Positions 47,694 through 58,824 of a stretch of 64,000 bases of DNA are shown in pieces (within the stretch, counting starts at the first letter, position 1; the number at the start of each line of letters is the position of its first letter). The stretch lies in NCBI GenBank assembly GCA_951812925.1, contig OX638369.1, positions 44,511,061 through 44,575,060 on the forward strand, written 5' to 3'. Source of the DNA: Calliopum simillimum (taxonomy: Eukaryota; Arthropoda; Insecta; Diptera; Lauxaniidae). Under the pieces are notes generated by a model. It was not told the DNA's origin, made no database searches, and saw nothing but the letters and a program-made list of their open reading frames with translations. The position numbers were made by a program, and so were the translations under genes.

Positions 47694-48438
47694 CGTAGGC
47701 TGCTATATATATTTCTGGCCTAGGCAACACTAATGTCAATAGCTAAAATCTGGCAACACCATAACAAAGTTTGAAATTTTTTAGCATAAACGTACTCATA
47801 ACGTTTTGATATACAAGTGCTATTTGTTTTGTTAACAGTGAGTTAAGAAAATCAATTTTTCCGTCGATAATTTAAGTGATTGATGAATTATGGGGTTTCC
47901 TACGAGAGCAAACATTTTTTACAACTAAGTGTTCATGCAAAATCGAATGTATTGAAGTGGAACTAATGCCCAAGGATGCCTCTATCTCACGGTATGTCAC
48001 ATGACGATCTTGCATTATCAGTTCACGCTTGGCATCAATGTTCTCTGGCACAACGGCCGTTTTCGGACGACCTTCACTGAATTCGTCTTTGAGCGAGCGT
48101 CGGTCACGATTGAATTCATTAAACCAGTTTTTCACAGTGCTATAGGATGGTGCTTATCGCCATACAAAGATTTAAGTTCATCGATGCACTCTTGTCGTGA
48201 TAATCCACGTCGAAAGTTGTGAAAAATGATTGCACGAAAATGTTCACGAGTTAATTCCATTTTTTTGCCAAATTGATTTTTTCCAGTCACTGTAAACAAC
48301 ACAAATGATGGTCGTACGTCAAAACGTTCTGAGACTGTTTATGCTAAAAAATGTCAAACTTTATTATGGTGTTGCCAGATTTTAGCTGTTGACAGTAGTG
48401 TTGCCTAGGCCAGAAATATATACTTATAGCAGCCCACG
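47694..48438 (-). mobile_element. Short mariner derivative C
   Basis: TA target duplication at 47692-47693 and 48439-48440; ends CGTAGGCTGCTATA and CGTGGGCTGCTATA (inverse). The minus strand starts MELTREHFRAIIFHNFRRGL near 48260, then a one-base shift, then an 87-codon frame (48135-47872) with MKNWFNEFNRDRRSLKDEF, EGRPKTAVVPENIDA, RELIMQDRHVTYREIEASLG, HSILHEHLVVKNVCSR. This is a whole mariner DNA-binding half. Sequence then runs directly into the other ~170-bp inverted repeat, so the DDD domain is missing. It is the best preserved of three copies and sits in the BuGZ intron. Confidence 0.9.
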
Positions 48439-48844
48439 TATGAGCAGTTTATTTTGAAAGTAGCCTAAGTTCATTTATGTTGAAATCGACAATTTGAAGG
48501 GTTTGCGTTTTAATGAATTTAAAAATATTGGTATCTGATAACATGGTCGTATAAAGTTTTTTGGTGTCTAAAAATATTAAATTTACCAACCCAATTTCCA
48601 AAATTTAAAATTTTTTAAAAATAATATGATTTCGGCGATCACGAATGCACTTATATGTATATATAATATACGATTATACTAGAAAACTATTCATCTGATA
48701 CTGGTCAAATTTACGGAGGAAGTTATCGCCGATCAGGAGAAAGTTTATAACTGAAAAAATGGGCGGTGGCACGCGCTCTACATAATTTGATTTATCATAT
48801 CTCTGAAACTAACAAAAATAAAGAAAAATAAAATTTGGCACATA

Positions 48845-50367
48845 CAGTGCTGTGCATAACATTTGCAACCAAAAACACTTGAAACTGAATCACCAATTTT
48901 TGGGCACTAAAACAGATGCAAATAAAATAATTGGTATGAGGTTTTATGTCATTTATATTGTTGTTTATAAAACAAAAATAAAAAGTCCATACATCACTAA
49001 TGCAAAACTAAAACTTAAGTGTAATACAAAAATGTATCGGTATTGGCTGTGCAAAACATTTGCAACTATTAATCTAAATTAAAAATGAATAACTAAAAAA
49101 TCAATATTTAATTGAATAACCCCTGTTTTTTATAACAGAAGTACATCTTTTTGGCATGGATGCGATAAAACTTCATTAAACAACTCATCCTGTTTCCTAA
49201 ATTTTTGATTGCATAATAAGCAATGCATTTTTGTGCCTTGACGATTTGATTGGGTTTAGATCTGGCGACTCCGCGGAGCATTGATGAACATCAATATTTT
49301 GCCATTTTATCCAATCTTTTACCATTTTCGACGTGTGCTTAGAGTTTTTATCATGCAGGAATATCCATTTTAGTGTCATTTTCCAAGTTGCATATGGCAT
49401 CTTAGTATTTTGTAATATGTCTTTATAATCATTAGACTTCATTATGCCTTCAACATTTTGAATTGGACCGATTCCATACGCAGAAAAGCATCCCCAGACC
49501 ATGATACTACAACCTCTATGCTAGACAGTTCCTCTTGTATATTTCAGGTTTAGCCTTTCTCTCTTTGGTCTTCTCATAAGTCTGTTGCCATTCGTTCCGC
49601 TTAAAATAAACTTGAACTTGTCAGAAAAGATGGTAAAAGTCTTGTGAAAAGACCAAGGAGAGAATGGCTAAGCTCAAAATATACAAGAGGAACTGTCTTG
49701 CATAGAGGTTGTAGAATCATGGTCTGGGGTGCTTTTCTGCGCATGAAATCGGTCCGATTCAAAGTGTTGTAGGCATGATGAAGTCAAATGATTATAAAGA
49801 CATACTACAAAATACTATGATGCAACTTGGAAAATGACACTAAAATGGATATTCCTGCATGATAACAACCCTAAGCTCACGTCGAAAATGGTAAAAGATT
49901 GGATAAAATGGCAAAATATTGATGTTCATCAATGCTTCGCGGAGTCGCCAGATCTAAACCCAATCAAATCGGAATCAGGATGAGTTGTTTAATGAAGTTA
50001 AAAAACGGTAGCAGGACATTTCGCACTCATTTAAAAATAGTTTTATCGCATCCAAGCCCAAAAGATGCACTGGTGCTATAAAAAACAGGGGTTGTTCCAT
50101 TAAATATTGATTTTTTTAGTTATTCATTTTTAATTTAGATTAATAGTTGCAAATGTTTTGCACAGCCAATACCGATACATTTTTGTATTACACTTAAGTT
50201 TTAGTTTTGCATTAGTGATGTATGGACTTTATGTTTTTGTTTTATAAACAACAATATAAATGACATAAAACCTCATACCAATTACTTTATTTGCATCTGT
50301 TTTAGTGGCCAAAAATTGGTGATTCAGTTTCGAGTGTTTTTGGTTCCAAATGTTTTGCACAGCACTG
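48845..50367. mobile_element. Tc1-like 1.5-kb palindrome with a transposase half in each arm
   Basis: Ends TA|CAGTGCTGTGCATAACATT and inverse, with TA at 48843-48844 and 50368-50369. Each arm (~740 bp) holds the C-terminal half of a Tc1 transposase: on the minus strand at 49632-49150 (FSDKFKFIL, GTV, MVWGCFSAYGIGPI, HDKNSKHTSKMVKDW, SPDLNPI) and on the plus strand at about 49650-50095 (decayed). The unpaired spacer is only about 75 nt (near 49576-49650). The DNA-binding half is absent. It lies inside the BuGZ intron and is therefore transcribed with the pre-mRNA. Confidence 0.88.
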
Positions 50368-50369
50368 TA

Positions 50370-51001
50370 CGTCCAGAAACATTTTCAGGATTTTAACTAT
50401 GTAACTGCGCTAAAAGAAATTATTTAAATGCTTGAATATTTCATTCTTGCATTACAATTGCTAACATAGCGGTGCTTTGTAGGTGCGCAAAGGCTAAATT
50501 TATGTTGTAATGTCATATTTAATGGAGTCGAACAATAATACATTAACACTTAAACATAAATAACTGCATAATATTTTCCATATCCTTTAGAAACCCCCAA
50601 ACAAACCGGACTTAAGTCACTTTCAAAACAAACAATTTTATCTTTTATTAACAAACCAATTTTCAGTTTACAAAATCTTCAGGATTTTTACTATATTAGT
50701 TACAATTTGTTTCAGAATGAAAAGATAACGTATAAATGTAACTGATACAGCAGCTAACTCAATTTTTTTTTTTTTTGGAAAATGGACTTAGGCCACTTCC
50801 AAAATAACCGGCTCATATATGGTCTTGCGTTTTTTTTTTTTTTTTTTTTTGATTTCCTTTTGTTACCAAACTAATGACCCTAGGCAAATTAAGTTTTTAA
50901 ACAAAAAATCATGAGCTAACACCTTCGAAATATTGTATATTATGAATAATATTACAAAGCTTAATAAGAAAATGCAAAATAGTTAAACACATAAAGCTCA
51001 C
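50370..51001. other. BuGZ intron, no feature recognised
   Basis: AT-rich with long T-runs near 50760 and 50830. Confidence 0.5.
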
Positions 51002-51134
51002 CTGCTGGCATTCCATGCAGACCTGGATGTCCTGGGCGAAACATATTTCCACTTATAAGCGTACCATTTGGGCCGATTGCAATGCCGGGACGAAGCATTG
51101 GTTGCATTAATTGCATTTGTCCAGGAATTTGCAT
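51002..51134 (-). CDS. BuGZ: BuGZ/ZNF207 homologue, penultimate coding exon
   Basis: The acceptor TGCTCTTTAG| ends at 51135; the exon runs 51134-51002 and stops at the donor G|GTGAGC (51001-51000). It encodes MQIPGQMQLMQPMLRPGIAI, GPNGTLISGNMFRPGHPGLH, GMPA in 44 codons plus one base. Pro/Gly/Met-rich composition fits the disordered region of BuGZ. Phases match exon 58519-58824 (phase 0) upstream and 43539-43648 downstream. The in-frame ATG at its first codon is an internal Met, not a start. Confidence 0.85.
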
Positions 51135-53408
51135 CTAAAGAGCAGCAGCAAATGATACAGAAGACGAAGAAGAAAATGAAAAAAGAGAACATTAGTAATG
51201 ATAGGCAAAAACTTGAAATAAAACAACTTGCATTTGCTTTATACACAAATTTAGGCTAATGTTATTATTAATAATAATAATTATTATAAATAGTTATATT
51301 ATTTGATAGTAGTGATGTGTTTTTAAAACATAATATAAAAGGTACTTTTTTAATTGCTTCGCATTACATGAATAAAAAGGCTTTTAATTTTTTTTTTTTT
51401 ATAAGTAGTAGAAGTAGAAGTAGAAAATAAATTGGAAAAGTACTTACAATTCGAGTAGTGTACAATAATATAATTTTTGATACGGTTAACTTTGTAATAT
51501 GAAACGCTTTTCTTAATATTATATATTTTGCAATATCAATCAATTTATCAATCAATCAATCAATATTAACACAAAAAATCTGAGCAACAATTAAAGAAAA
51601 AAAAAAAACTTAATTACACAAACAATAAAAAATTGTACTAACCAGCATTTGTTTTGGGCAAATTGCATAAGTGTGCATGTTGCAATTGGTTGTGGAAGTG
51701 TGATGAGCTAAAAGACATTTGCTTAAAGCTCTTTATTAGCATATGTTTCTTTTTTTAACAATTTAGTACTAGGATGAAAACGAATATATCTAGTATCTAG
51801 AAGAACATTTGCTTGCCTTGCTTAAAAGTACGCACTATTTATAATAATTAGAAAATGCACTTAAAAAATTATACGAGTACACTAATGAAATGCCCCAAAA
51901 AACTTTACGAACACATTTAGAATATCAAGACATAGGTACTATATAGTATGTAATTATGTAGTAAGTATTATGTATGTATCATAAACTCATCAACCATTTA
52001 CGACATATTTCCAAATGTTAAATAGTAGTAGAAATGTTTAAAAATGTACTTACATGTTGCACTCATTCAAACACTCACTTTTTAAATTCTTTTTTTATTA
52101 ATTATTTTTTAACTGCTCTTATGTTATGCTGTTAACTAATTTATTGAATTTTATAAACTATCATTTCGTATTTGAAGTAAAACTAAGCGCGTCGGAAGGA
52201 AAAAATGCCTTATTTAAAGAGAAGATGGTTGGAGTTGTTTTTTTTTTTTTCATAAAAAAAAAAAAAACCTGCCATAAATTAATCCTACATGTTTGTTTTA
52301 TAAGAATGTAATAACTTGAAATTAAGAAAATTGTGGTCTGATACATTGAAAAAATATACATTAAATATTGCTTATGCAGCTTGAAAACCTCAGAAACTTT
52401 GGATTTGGAAACGCTTGGTTGTTTAACAAGGTCAAGAAACAAAAAAAATATAATGATTAGGAGTTCACGATTTTAAAGATATTTATAAATACATAATATA
52501 TACATAATAACAAAAATATATTTATAAAATTTTAAAAATGGAAAGTTAACAAAATGTCAATATTTGTGACCCTCCATAAAGATATCTTATTTTCACAAAA
52601 TCAAAAACCGGTTTGTTGCATTTTCTAAAAAAAATATTATTTTGAAAAAAATTACAACTCATCACTGGAAAATTCTAAAAGTTGACTTGGCAATTTGGAA
52701 ACTGTAAAATTAAAAACTCAAATTTGTAGATATCGATAAACTAGATCAAAATTTCAGGAAATCGCCTACATAATATAACTAATAAGAGTGTTACCTTTGA
52801 GTTGGGAAAAAATCAAATACCCCACACTTCATAATTTAAAAAATTGTGTTTGTCTTCTTTTCTGAATTCATATAGTAGCTCAGACCTTGCGCTATATGAA
52901 GAATTTGTGCGAAATTTTATTACATTACTACAAGTCACGCTTGCACTTCAGGATTTCGAAAACTTTGAATGTATGGAAGGTGCCACGCCTTCTTGTCCGA
53001 ATCAACAGGTTTTTGCTAAGAGTTTAGATTTACTATCCTTAATGCCTGAGTTAAATTTGGTTGGATTATCTCTAAAAACGCTTTCACTATAACATTTTGA
53101 AACTTTTGCTTGTATGGGAGGTACCACGCCCCCTTGTCCGAATTCACATAGTTTTTGCTCTGAACTTGCACTTACTATTCCTAGTATTTATTTTTATTTT
53201 GGTTGCGTTATCGTGAATAATACTCTTTTTTGTATGGGCGTGGGTGTTGACCAATTTCGCTAATTTTCAATCCCACGAGCTATCTTTTTCGACGGTGGCA
53301 GTGTGTCAAATTTCATCAAATTATCTTGCTTAGTTTTCCCGTGAAAAATATTTCCACAGACAGACAGACATGGCTATATCGACTTAGGATGTGACGCTGA
53401 TCAAGAAT
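51135..53408. other. BuGZ intron; dispersed repeat fragments
   Basis: Two 'ggtgccacgcc' repeat fragments occur near 52980 and 53130. A tract near 53355-53405 ('cagacagacagacatggcta', 'tatcgactta', 'tgatcaagaat') is a degenerate copy of a dispersed sequence common in fly genomes (from memory). No additional BuGZ exon was found. Confidence 0.45.
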
Positions 53409-53484
53409 AAGGCTTGCGCAAGATAAAATTAGTGCACGAATGAACTCAAATAACTTTTAAACTTATAAAACAAAAAATATAGAG

Positions 53485-54372
53485 TAAGGTAACCAGCTGT
53501 GGGCCGTCACCGGTTGTGGGCCACCCCTTGTATTTTTTGACGTTTATAAAATATGACAAATCTGAGTATGAGGTTATGTGAACATTGACAATAGACAGTA
53601 TTAGTGCAAACACTGAAGTGAAAGGACGCATTTGACCCGCAGCTACAACAAAACAAAAGAAATTGACGAAGAAATTTTCAATTTCTGAAGATTTTGTGAG
53701 TGTGATAAAGCGAAGTGAAATATTGCAAAGAGGTGAGTGATATGCATTTTTATGCAGTATTTGCGTTAAATTTTCCGATTTTATATCGAGTTTGCTTAAA
53801 ATTTTTCACCACGAGAATTTTGCCAGTCACTTAAGGGATGGCTGCCGTTACCGGTTGTGGGCCACCATGTTTTTTGCATGAAAATTATTGCAAATCAATG
53901 TTCCTCGCACCAATTTGCAGCCAATTCGATCAAATGCAACGGTGGCTGCGTTCGGCTGGTGCATTTGAAATGCGCTGCTATAAAAAGGAGCTAGTATACA
54001 TGCAAAAATTGCGAATCCGATGTTTTGAAAAAGCCACATCTTCTTGATGTTTTTTCGCCACTAGAGGCTTTATTGATAAATAAATTTTGATAATACATAT
54101 TTCTTTACTGGTTTTTTTTTTTTCATAATTTTGCATTTGAAGTGGATTTTTTAGGGTGGCCCACAACCGGTTATAAATTTTTTTTCTCCAAAAACAAGCC
54201 CTTTACAAAATTTGTTAAAACAAATTTTTTGTTGAAAAATTATAGAAAAATTGTTTCTTTTTGGTTACCTACTGCCTCTAGCTTTCCATTGGTACCCACA
54301 AGTCCGAAAAATGTATACTTGAATGCAAGTTATGCGCAAAAAACGAAACCCGGCCCACAACAGGTTACCTTC
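53485..54372. mobile_element. ~0.89-kb element with five CCGGTTGTGGGCC motifs
   Basis: Inverted ends AAGGTAACC(A/T)G(C/T)TGTGGGCC. The motif CC(G/A)G(T/C)TGTGGGCC occurs on the plus strand at 53493, 53510 and 53851 and on the minus strand at 54158-54170 and 54352-54364. There is no transposase frame. The layout and spacings copy those of the 14021-16403 element, although the motif differs. TA lies at the left boundary; the right boundary has TA five bases out, so the ends are approximate. Nested in the Tc1/mariner element. Confidence 0.75.
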
Positions 54373-54414
54373 CCCTACGTTTTTTAACAGAAATCTTATT
54401 TATGTTTACTTTTA

Positions 54415-55305
54415 TTATAAAATCTTCATTGTTCTTTTCATACCATTCAACTGCAGATTTGCTGTAATGGCATGAAGCCAAATCTGGCCAAAAAAAAGTT
54501 GAAACCTCATGCTGTCTGATAAATGATAAAAGACGTTTTTGCAAGCATTCCTGGATGTATATTTAGGTGCTAATCGTCCCAGTTGAAACAAATGAACTGG
54601 TTCGCCTACCGCAGCTGCAGATTGCCTGCCATACCAAAAACTTCTTTGGAAACTTCGTCTTTTTTGGGTCTTAAACTCTTCTTGAACATTTCCTCTATGA
54701 TCTGCGGCATAAAAATCGACACCTGGAAGCTGCGAAATGTCACCAAGTACGTAAGTCTCATCGTCCATAATGCAACAGTCAAATTTTTTAATGAATTCTC
54801 GGTAAAGTATTTTGGCTCGCTTTTTTGCCTCAACGTTCTTTTTAGAATTTTCGTCCGGAACTTTCTGGATCTTAAATGACTTAAGCCCTTCCTCCTTTTT
54901 AACTTTTCTGATAAAGGCCTCAAAGCATTGGACTTTCTCAGCTACTTTTTTTCCCGATATATAGGGATATTTCGTAAGAGCAATCACCTTCTTGGCAGCA
55001 TTAGGATTACAAAAACCTTTATTTTTTCCATTTCCTTGCTTTCTACTAACGGTCAGACGTTCCTTATAGGTTTTAATAACAGGCAAAACGGTATTCCGCG
55101 AAACCTTAGCTTTTCTAGCAATTGCTTTGAAAGTCCAATTTGGATTTTCGTTAAATATTTTACAAATTTTTTCACGCACAGTATTTTGCAGCTCATGGTG
55201 AAGCCATAAATTAACGAATGAGTGAAAAAAGAAGCATGAAGATTTGTACGTATTTACCAAAGGCAACTTGATTAACATTTTTCTGAATTTTTTGAATTTG
55301 AACAA
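54415..55305 (-). pseudogene. Tc1/mariner-superfamily transposase, frameshifted and 3'-truncated
   Basis: An open frame of 296 codons. Residues ~35-130 contain two helix-turn-helix units (NPNWTFKAIARKAKVSRNTV; ISGKKVAEKVQCFEAFIRKV). Then comes the first catalytic Asp in CCIMDDETYVLGDISQLPGV at about 180-200. From about residue 215 the frame is shifted: the neighbouring frame gives FPKKFLVWQAICSC-like sequence, and the second Asp motif FWPDLASCHYSK appears in another frame near 54500-54470. The third acidic residue is missing because the gene runs into the element end beside the nested insertion at 54372. Not functional; a DD37-type lineage is possible but cannot be measured without the third residue. 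Confidence 0.8.
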
Positions 55306-55350
55306 TTAACTAGTAATAATGCGTGCACTAGTTCCATCGTGCGCAAGCCT

Positions 55351-55982
55351 TTTATATACTTTTCCATGACTACCACGCCTTCTTCTCAGCGTTACAAACG
55401 CATGAACCAAAGTAAATATACCCTGGATGTATGGTATAAAATTAAACGAAGATGGTCACTTCCGACGTATTTTTAATGCTGACTCCAAGTCCGATCTAAG
55501 AATTGTCAGGATTTTGAGATTACCTTATCTAAAAATATTTATCTCACAGTTTTTTGGTTGGACAATCATTTTATAGCTCTTTAAAATCGCGAACAAAGTG
55601 ATTTAACAAAGAAATAACATAACATCAAAAATAACCTTTTTAACTTAACTTTTTAATAACTCACCGTTCATGAGTTATCGCAGTTTGAAAATTAACACAA
55701 TTGTTTATACGCGTCAAAAGAAACTTGCTGAAGAAAACAGACTAGCTTATTAAAACTATCAAATTGATCCCTGTGGACTTTTGACAAAACAACACAACTA
55801 TGAATAAGAAAATTTTCCAGGATTTTAGTCATATATATAAAATTTAAATATGGTAGTGTTGCCAAACAGAAAAAGAAAACAGTTTAACAGTTTTTTTTTT
55901 TCTCATTTAGAGAATATGCGACAATATGTATTAATGTAACCTACATAATAACACATACTTTTTGTGATCAGAAAAACAATGA
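55351..55982. other. BuGZ intron, no feature recognised
   Basis: AT-rich; the phrase 'cgttcatgagttatcgcagt' at about 55665 echoes 'cggttcataagttatcgcaa' at 4433, suggesting a shared old repeat. Confidence 0.4.
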
Positions 55983-56107
55983 GGGGATTCATGAAAACGT
56001 GTAAAAGCCTCGAAAACCTCGTAAACTCGTAAAAAATGTCAAAATCAATACAAAATTTTACAGTTTTACGAGGTTTTCGAGGCTTTTGCACGTTTTCAGG
56101 AATCGCC
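55983..56107. mobile_element. Hairpin MITE, 125 bp
   Basis: Arms GGGGATTCATGAAAACGTGT and 'aaaagcctcgaaaacctcgt', with the inverse on the right ending AATCGCC. The stem is about 50 bp and the loop about 20 nt. Flanks TGA and TTA are consistent with a mutated 3-bp TWA target, so PIF/Harbinger-like (inference). BuGZ intron. Confidence 0.75.
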
Positions 56108-58518
56108 TTAATATCTTTTTTTAAATAATGTACAAATCACGACTATTTAAAATAACAAACTGGTAGGATTCAAATAGAATACTATGTTTAGTTAGAATAG
56201 ATAGTACGAATTTATATAGTTAAAGCTAATTAAGCGTTAGCATTTTTTTTTTTTTTTAGTTATTAGAAAAGAAAACTGCTGTGGTAAAACTTTTAAGTAA
56301 TATATGAGTGAACTTAAGATGAAGAAATTTAACAGTAAAATTTATTTTAAAAATAATTTCAATGTGGATTTCATTAATATAATTTCGTAATCATATATCT
56401 TCTTGTTAAACTTAAACCCTCTTTTTGATTTTGATAACATAATTTATTTGGCAAGAAAGAAAAAGGATGTGTCGACTTAAGACAAAAGGAATTAAAGAAC
56501 ATTTAAAGTTAATTTTTCACGAAATTTGTGTTTGTCTTTGGTATTAGTATAAAAAATTTACCCAAAAGAAAAATTTATTATGCAAAATTGGCCCCAAATT
56601 CAATTGTCTTTAGCCGAATTAAGCTGTTTTTCCTTTGCTTATACTCATAGTATATAGATCTTAGATTCAATCTTTTGAAAAATTAAATACGTTCACAGAA
56701 ATTTTATAGGGTAAAATCTCAAGTTATAGTAAAGATAAATAAACTAAGAATTTCCAGAGTAGCGGTAAAGTCTTGCCTACCAAAAAAATAATAGTTTGAC
56801 AGCTGACAGTTTAGGGCTATTAAAAATGGAGCACAAGTAAGAGGAACGCAATTTCATTTCATCAATATTCCGACCATATTTTAAACGAATTTTGCGAACT
56901 TTTTTTTGCAACCAAACTTTCATTATTTTAAAATAATTTGTCAGCTGTCAAACTGTTTTCTTGGTTTGCAGCACTTTACTACACAAATTGCGGCAATTTT
57001 ATTTTGCGTGAATTATGGGACACCATCCGTTATCATTATGAATTCTGTAATTACATGAACTAAAGGCCAAGGAAAATTTGTTTACTTGAATCTTTGGGAA
57101 CCAAGTGAATAATTGTAAATATTTTGCTGAGTGCCATAGCAAATTTCATTATAATAAGGGTTTTTGTTGTTGTCAACAGAAAAGCAAATATGTAAATTTT
57201 TAATCATCATGAACTTGATGTTCCGTAGTCTGTGTGAAAACACCAGTAAATTATAAAAAAAGGTCTTATTCTTATTAGCTTCAGTGTCACCAAACAAGAA
57301 GATAGGAGAAGAGAGAAGAGTTTTAAAGCACAATATTTTTCCCATCGCACCACATAGAGTTATCGATCATCCAAGTAAAAACAAAACAGAAGAGCGATAA
57401 TTATTCACGATACCGGCAGAAATCATACTTGGCTACAAATGAATCTAGTTTAGTCTGTTTTACAGATGAATCAACTGCTTTAAGTTTTATCAAGTGCTAA
57501 GGTCTATTTTGTGTACAACAAACCCAAAACTATCTCTCCAGTAAATATGACGTTACTCTTTCTTTCCCTAGCTGTTAGACTGTAATATCGACGCTGTGTC
57601 TTAAAATATAGCACATCGCACAAAACAAACTTTTTTAAACTTATTACAAAGTATCCAAAAAATTACCAAAATTATTTGAATAAAATTTGCTTAGGCTCTA
57701 TCGAATGGATAAATTGGGATAAATTAACGATATCATTACAAACACACAATCAACAACACCTAAATAATTTTGCAATTACTTATTCAGAGTGTTTTTGTAA
57801 GTTGTAACATTATTGTTTTAGCTACAACACCTAGAGTCTAATGATATATATATTTAGTTTATTAATCGAATTATTCCGAAACTAGGCCGTGATTCATTTA
57901 TGCAGAAAAGGTAAGGTAAGGTATATTCATAGTCATTTTGAAACAGGGAGGTATATTAGAAACATAATCAGTCAAAAAAACTTCGAGTTAACAAATTGCT
58001 AAGGTTTAAGTAATGGAAAATATCAGATACGATTTAAAGATCAATAATCGAAATTTAAATGATGTTGGACGTAATTCATTCAATAAATGAAAAAACGATA
58101 AATGTATTCCTTTGATTCCTATACAGTTATAAGTAAACTGATGAATTGAAAGATAAATCTTTTTTTAGGGATAGGGTTTTACCAAATGTGACTTCATTTC
58201 TAAATGAAGAATTAACTGAAAACGTCGCTTCTTAATTTTAAGTTTTTATTTTTACTAATGCATCGATTGAGATACTATGTATTCAATCAATTAATTTTTC
58301 TAAGAGTGCGCATAGAGAAAAAACTATAAGATGCCATATTAAACAAATCGAACCTACTTAGTTTTGAGTCAACAGAAAAACTCTTTCTACGAAATTCATC
58401 CCTTTCAGTTCATATTGTCTATACAACACATATGAATGTTGGTACAATACATCTTTTTTTTATTATTGAAGTTTTTCACGCGGAATTTGATATGAAAATT
58501 TGTCAAGCACACACTCAC
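56108..58518. other. BuGZ intron, no feature recognised
   Basis: AT-rich; no exon, repeat pair or RNA gene supported. Confidence 0.5.
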
Positions 58519-58824
58519 CATTCCCATGGCAGCAGGTCCACCAGGACGTGCGACCTGCAACCGTTGCAACATAACAGCACGATTAATTTCTTCCAGTTGT
58601 TTTTGTTGTTGCTGTTGATGTTGCTGCGCTGCAGCAACGTGAGCAGCAACTTGAGCCTGTGCCTGTGCCTGGGCCTGCATGTGCTGTGCATGCTGCTGTT
58701 GAGCTTGCACAGCAGCTTGAACCTGTGCCTGTACCTGTGCTTGAACATGTGCCTGAACCTGAGCATGCTGCGCCTGTGCTGCTTGAGCCTGAGCAACTTG
58801 TGCATGCGCAACAGCAGCCATAGC
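58519..58824 (-). CDS. BuGZ: BuGZ/ZNF207 homologue, Ala/Gln-rich exon (frame-neutral)
   Basis: The exon runs 58824-58519: acceptor AAAAAAAG| at 58825 (poor pyrimidine tract), donor ATG|GTGAGT at 58518. It encodes AMAAVAHAQVAQAQAAQAQH and a long run of Ala/Gln/Val/His dipeptides (about residues 5-70), then QQQQQKQLEEINRAVMLQRL and QVARPGGPAAMGM. It is exactly 102 codons and is flanked by phase-0 introns, so it can be skipped without changing frame; a cassette exon is plausible. Low-complexity disordered segments of this protein family drive phase separation in vertebrate BuGZ (established knowledge); extension to this fly is inference. The alternative frames over the exon are by-products of the repeats. 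Confidence 0.85.

Larger units (their letters stand above)
53409..55350 (-). mobile_element. Tc1/mariner-superfamily element with a second element nested inside
   Basis: Inverted ends of about 30 bp: AGGCTTGCGCAAGATAAAAT at 53409 and, inverted on the right, AGGCTTGCGCACGATGGAAC ending at 55350. TA precedes the left end. The transposase gene is on the minus strand (54415-55305). Taking out the nested element (53485-54372) leaves about 1.05 kb. BuGZ intron. Confidence 0.78.

Noticed and set aside
51640..51720. Possible extra BuGZ exon around 51650
   Set aside because: The sequence looks like low-GC intron. Phase 0 already joins 58519-58824 directly to 51002-51134.
54142..54387. 81-codon plus-strand frame at the right end of the 53.5-kb element
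   Set aside because: It lies across the terminal motif and has AT-rich composition; no similarity to a transposase.
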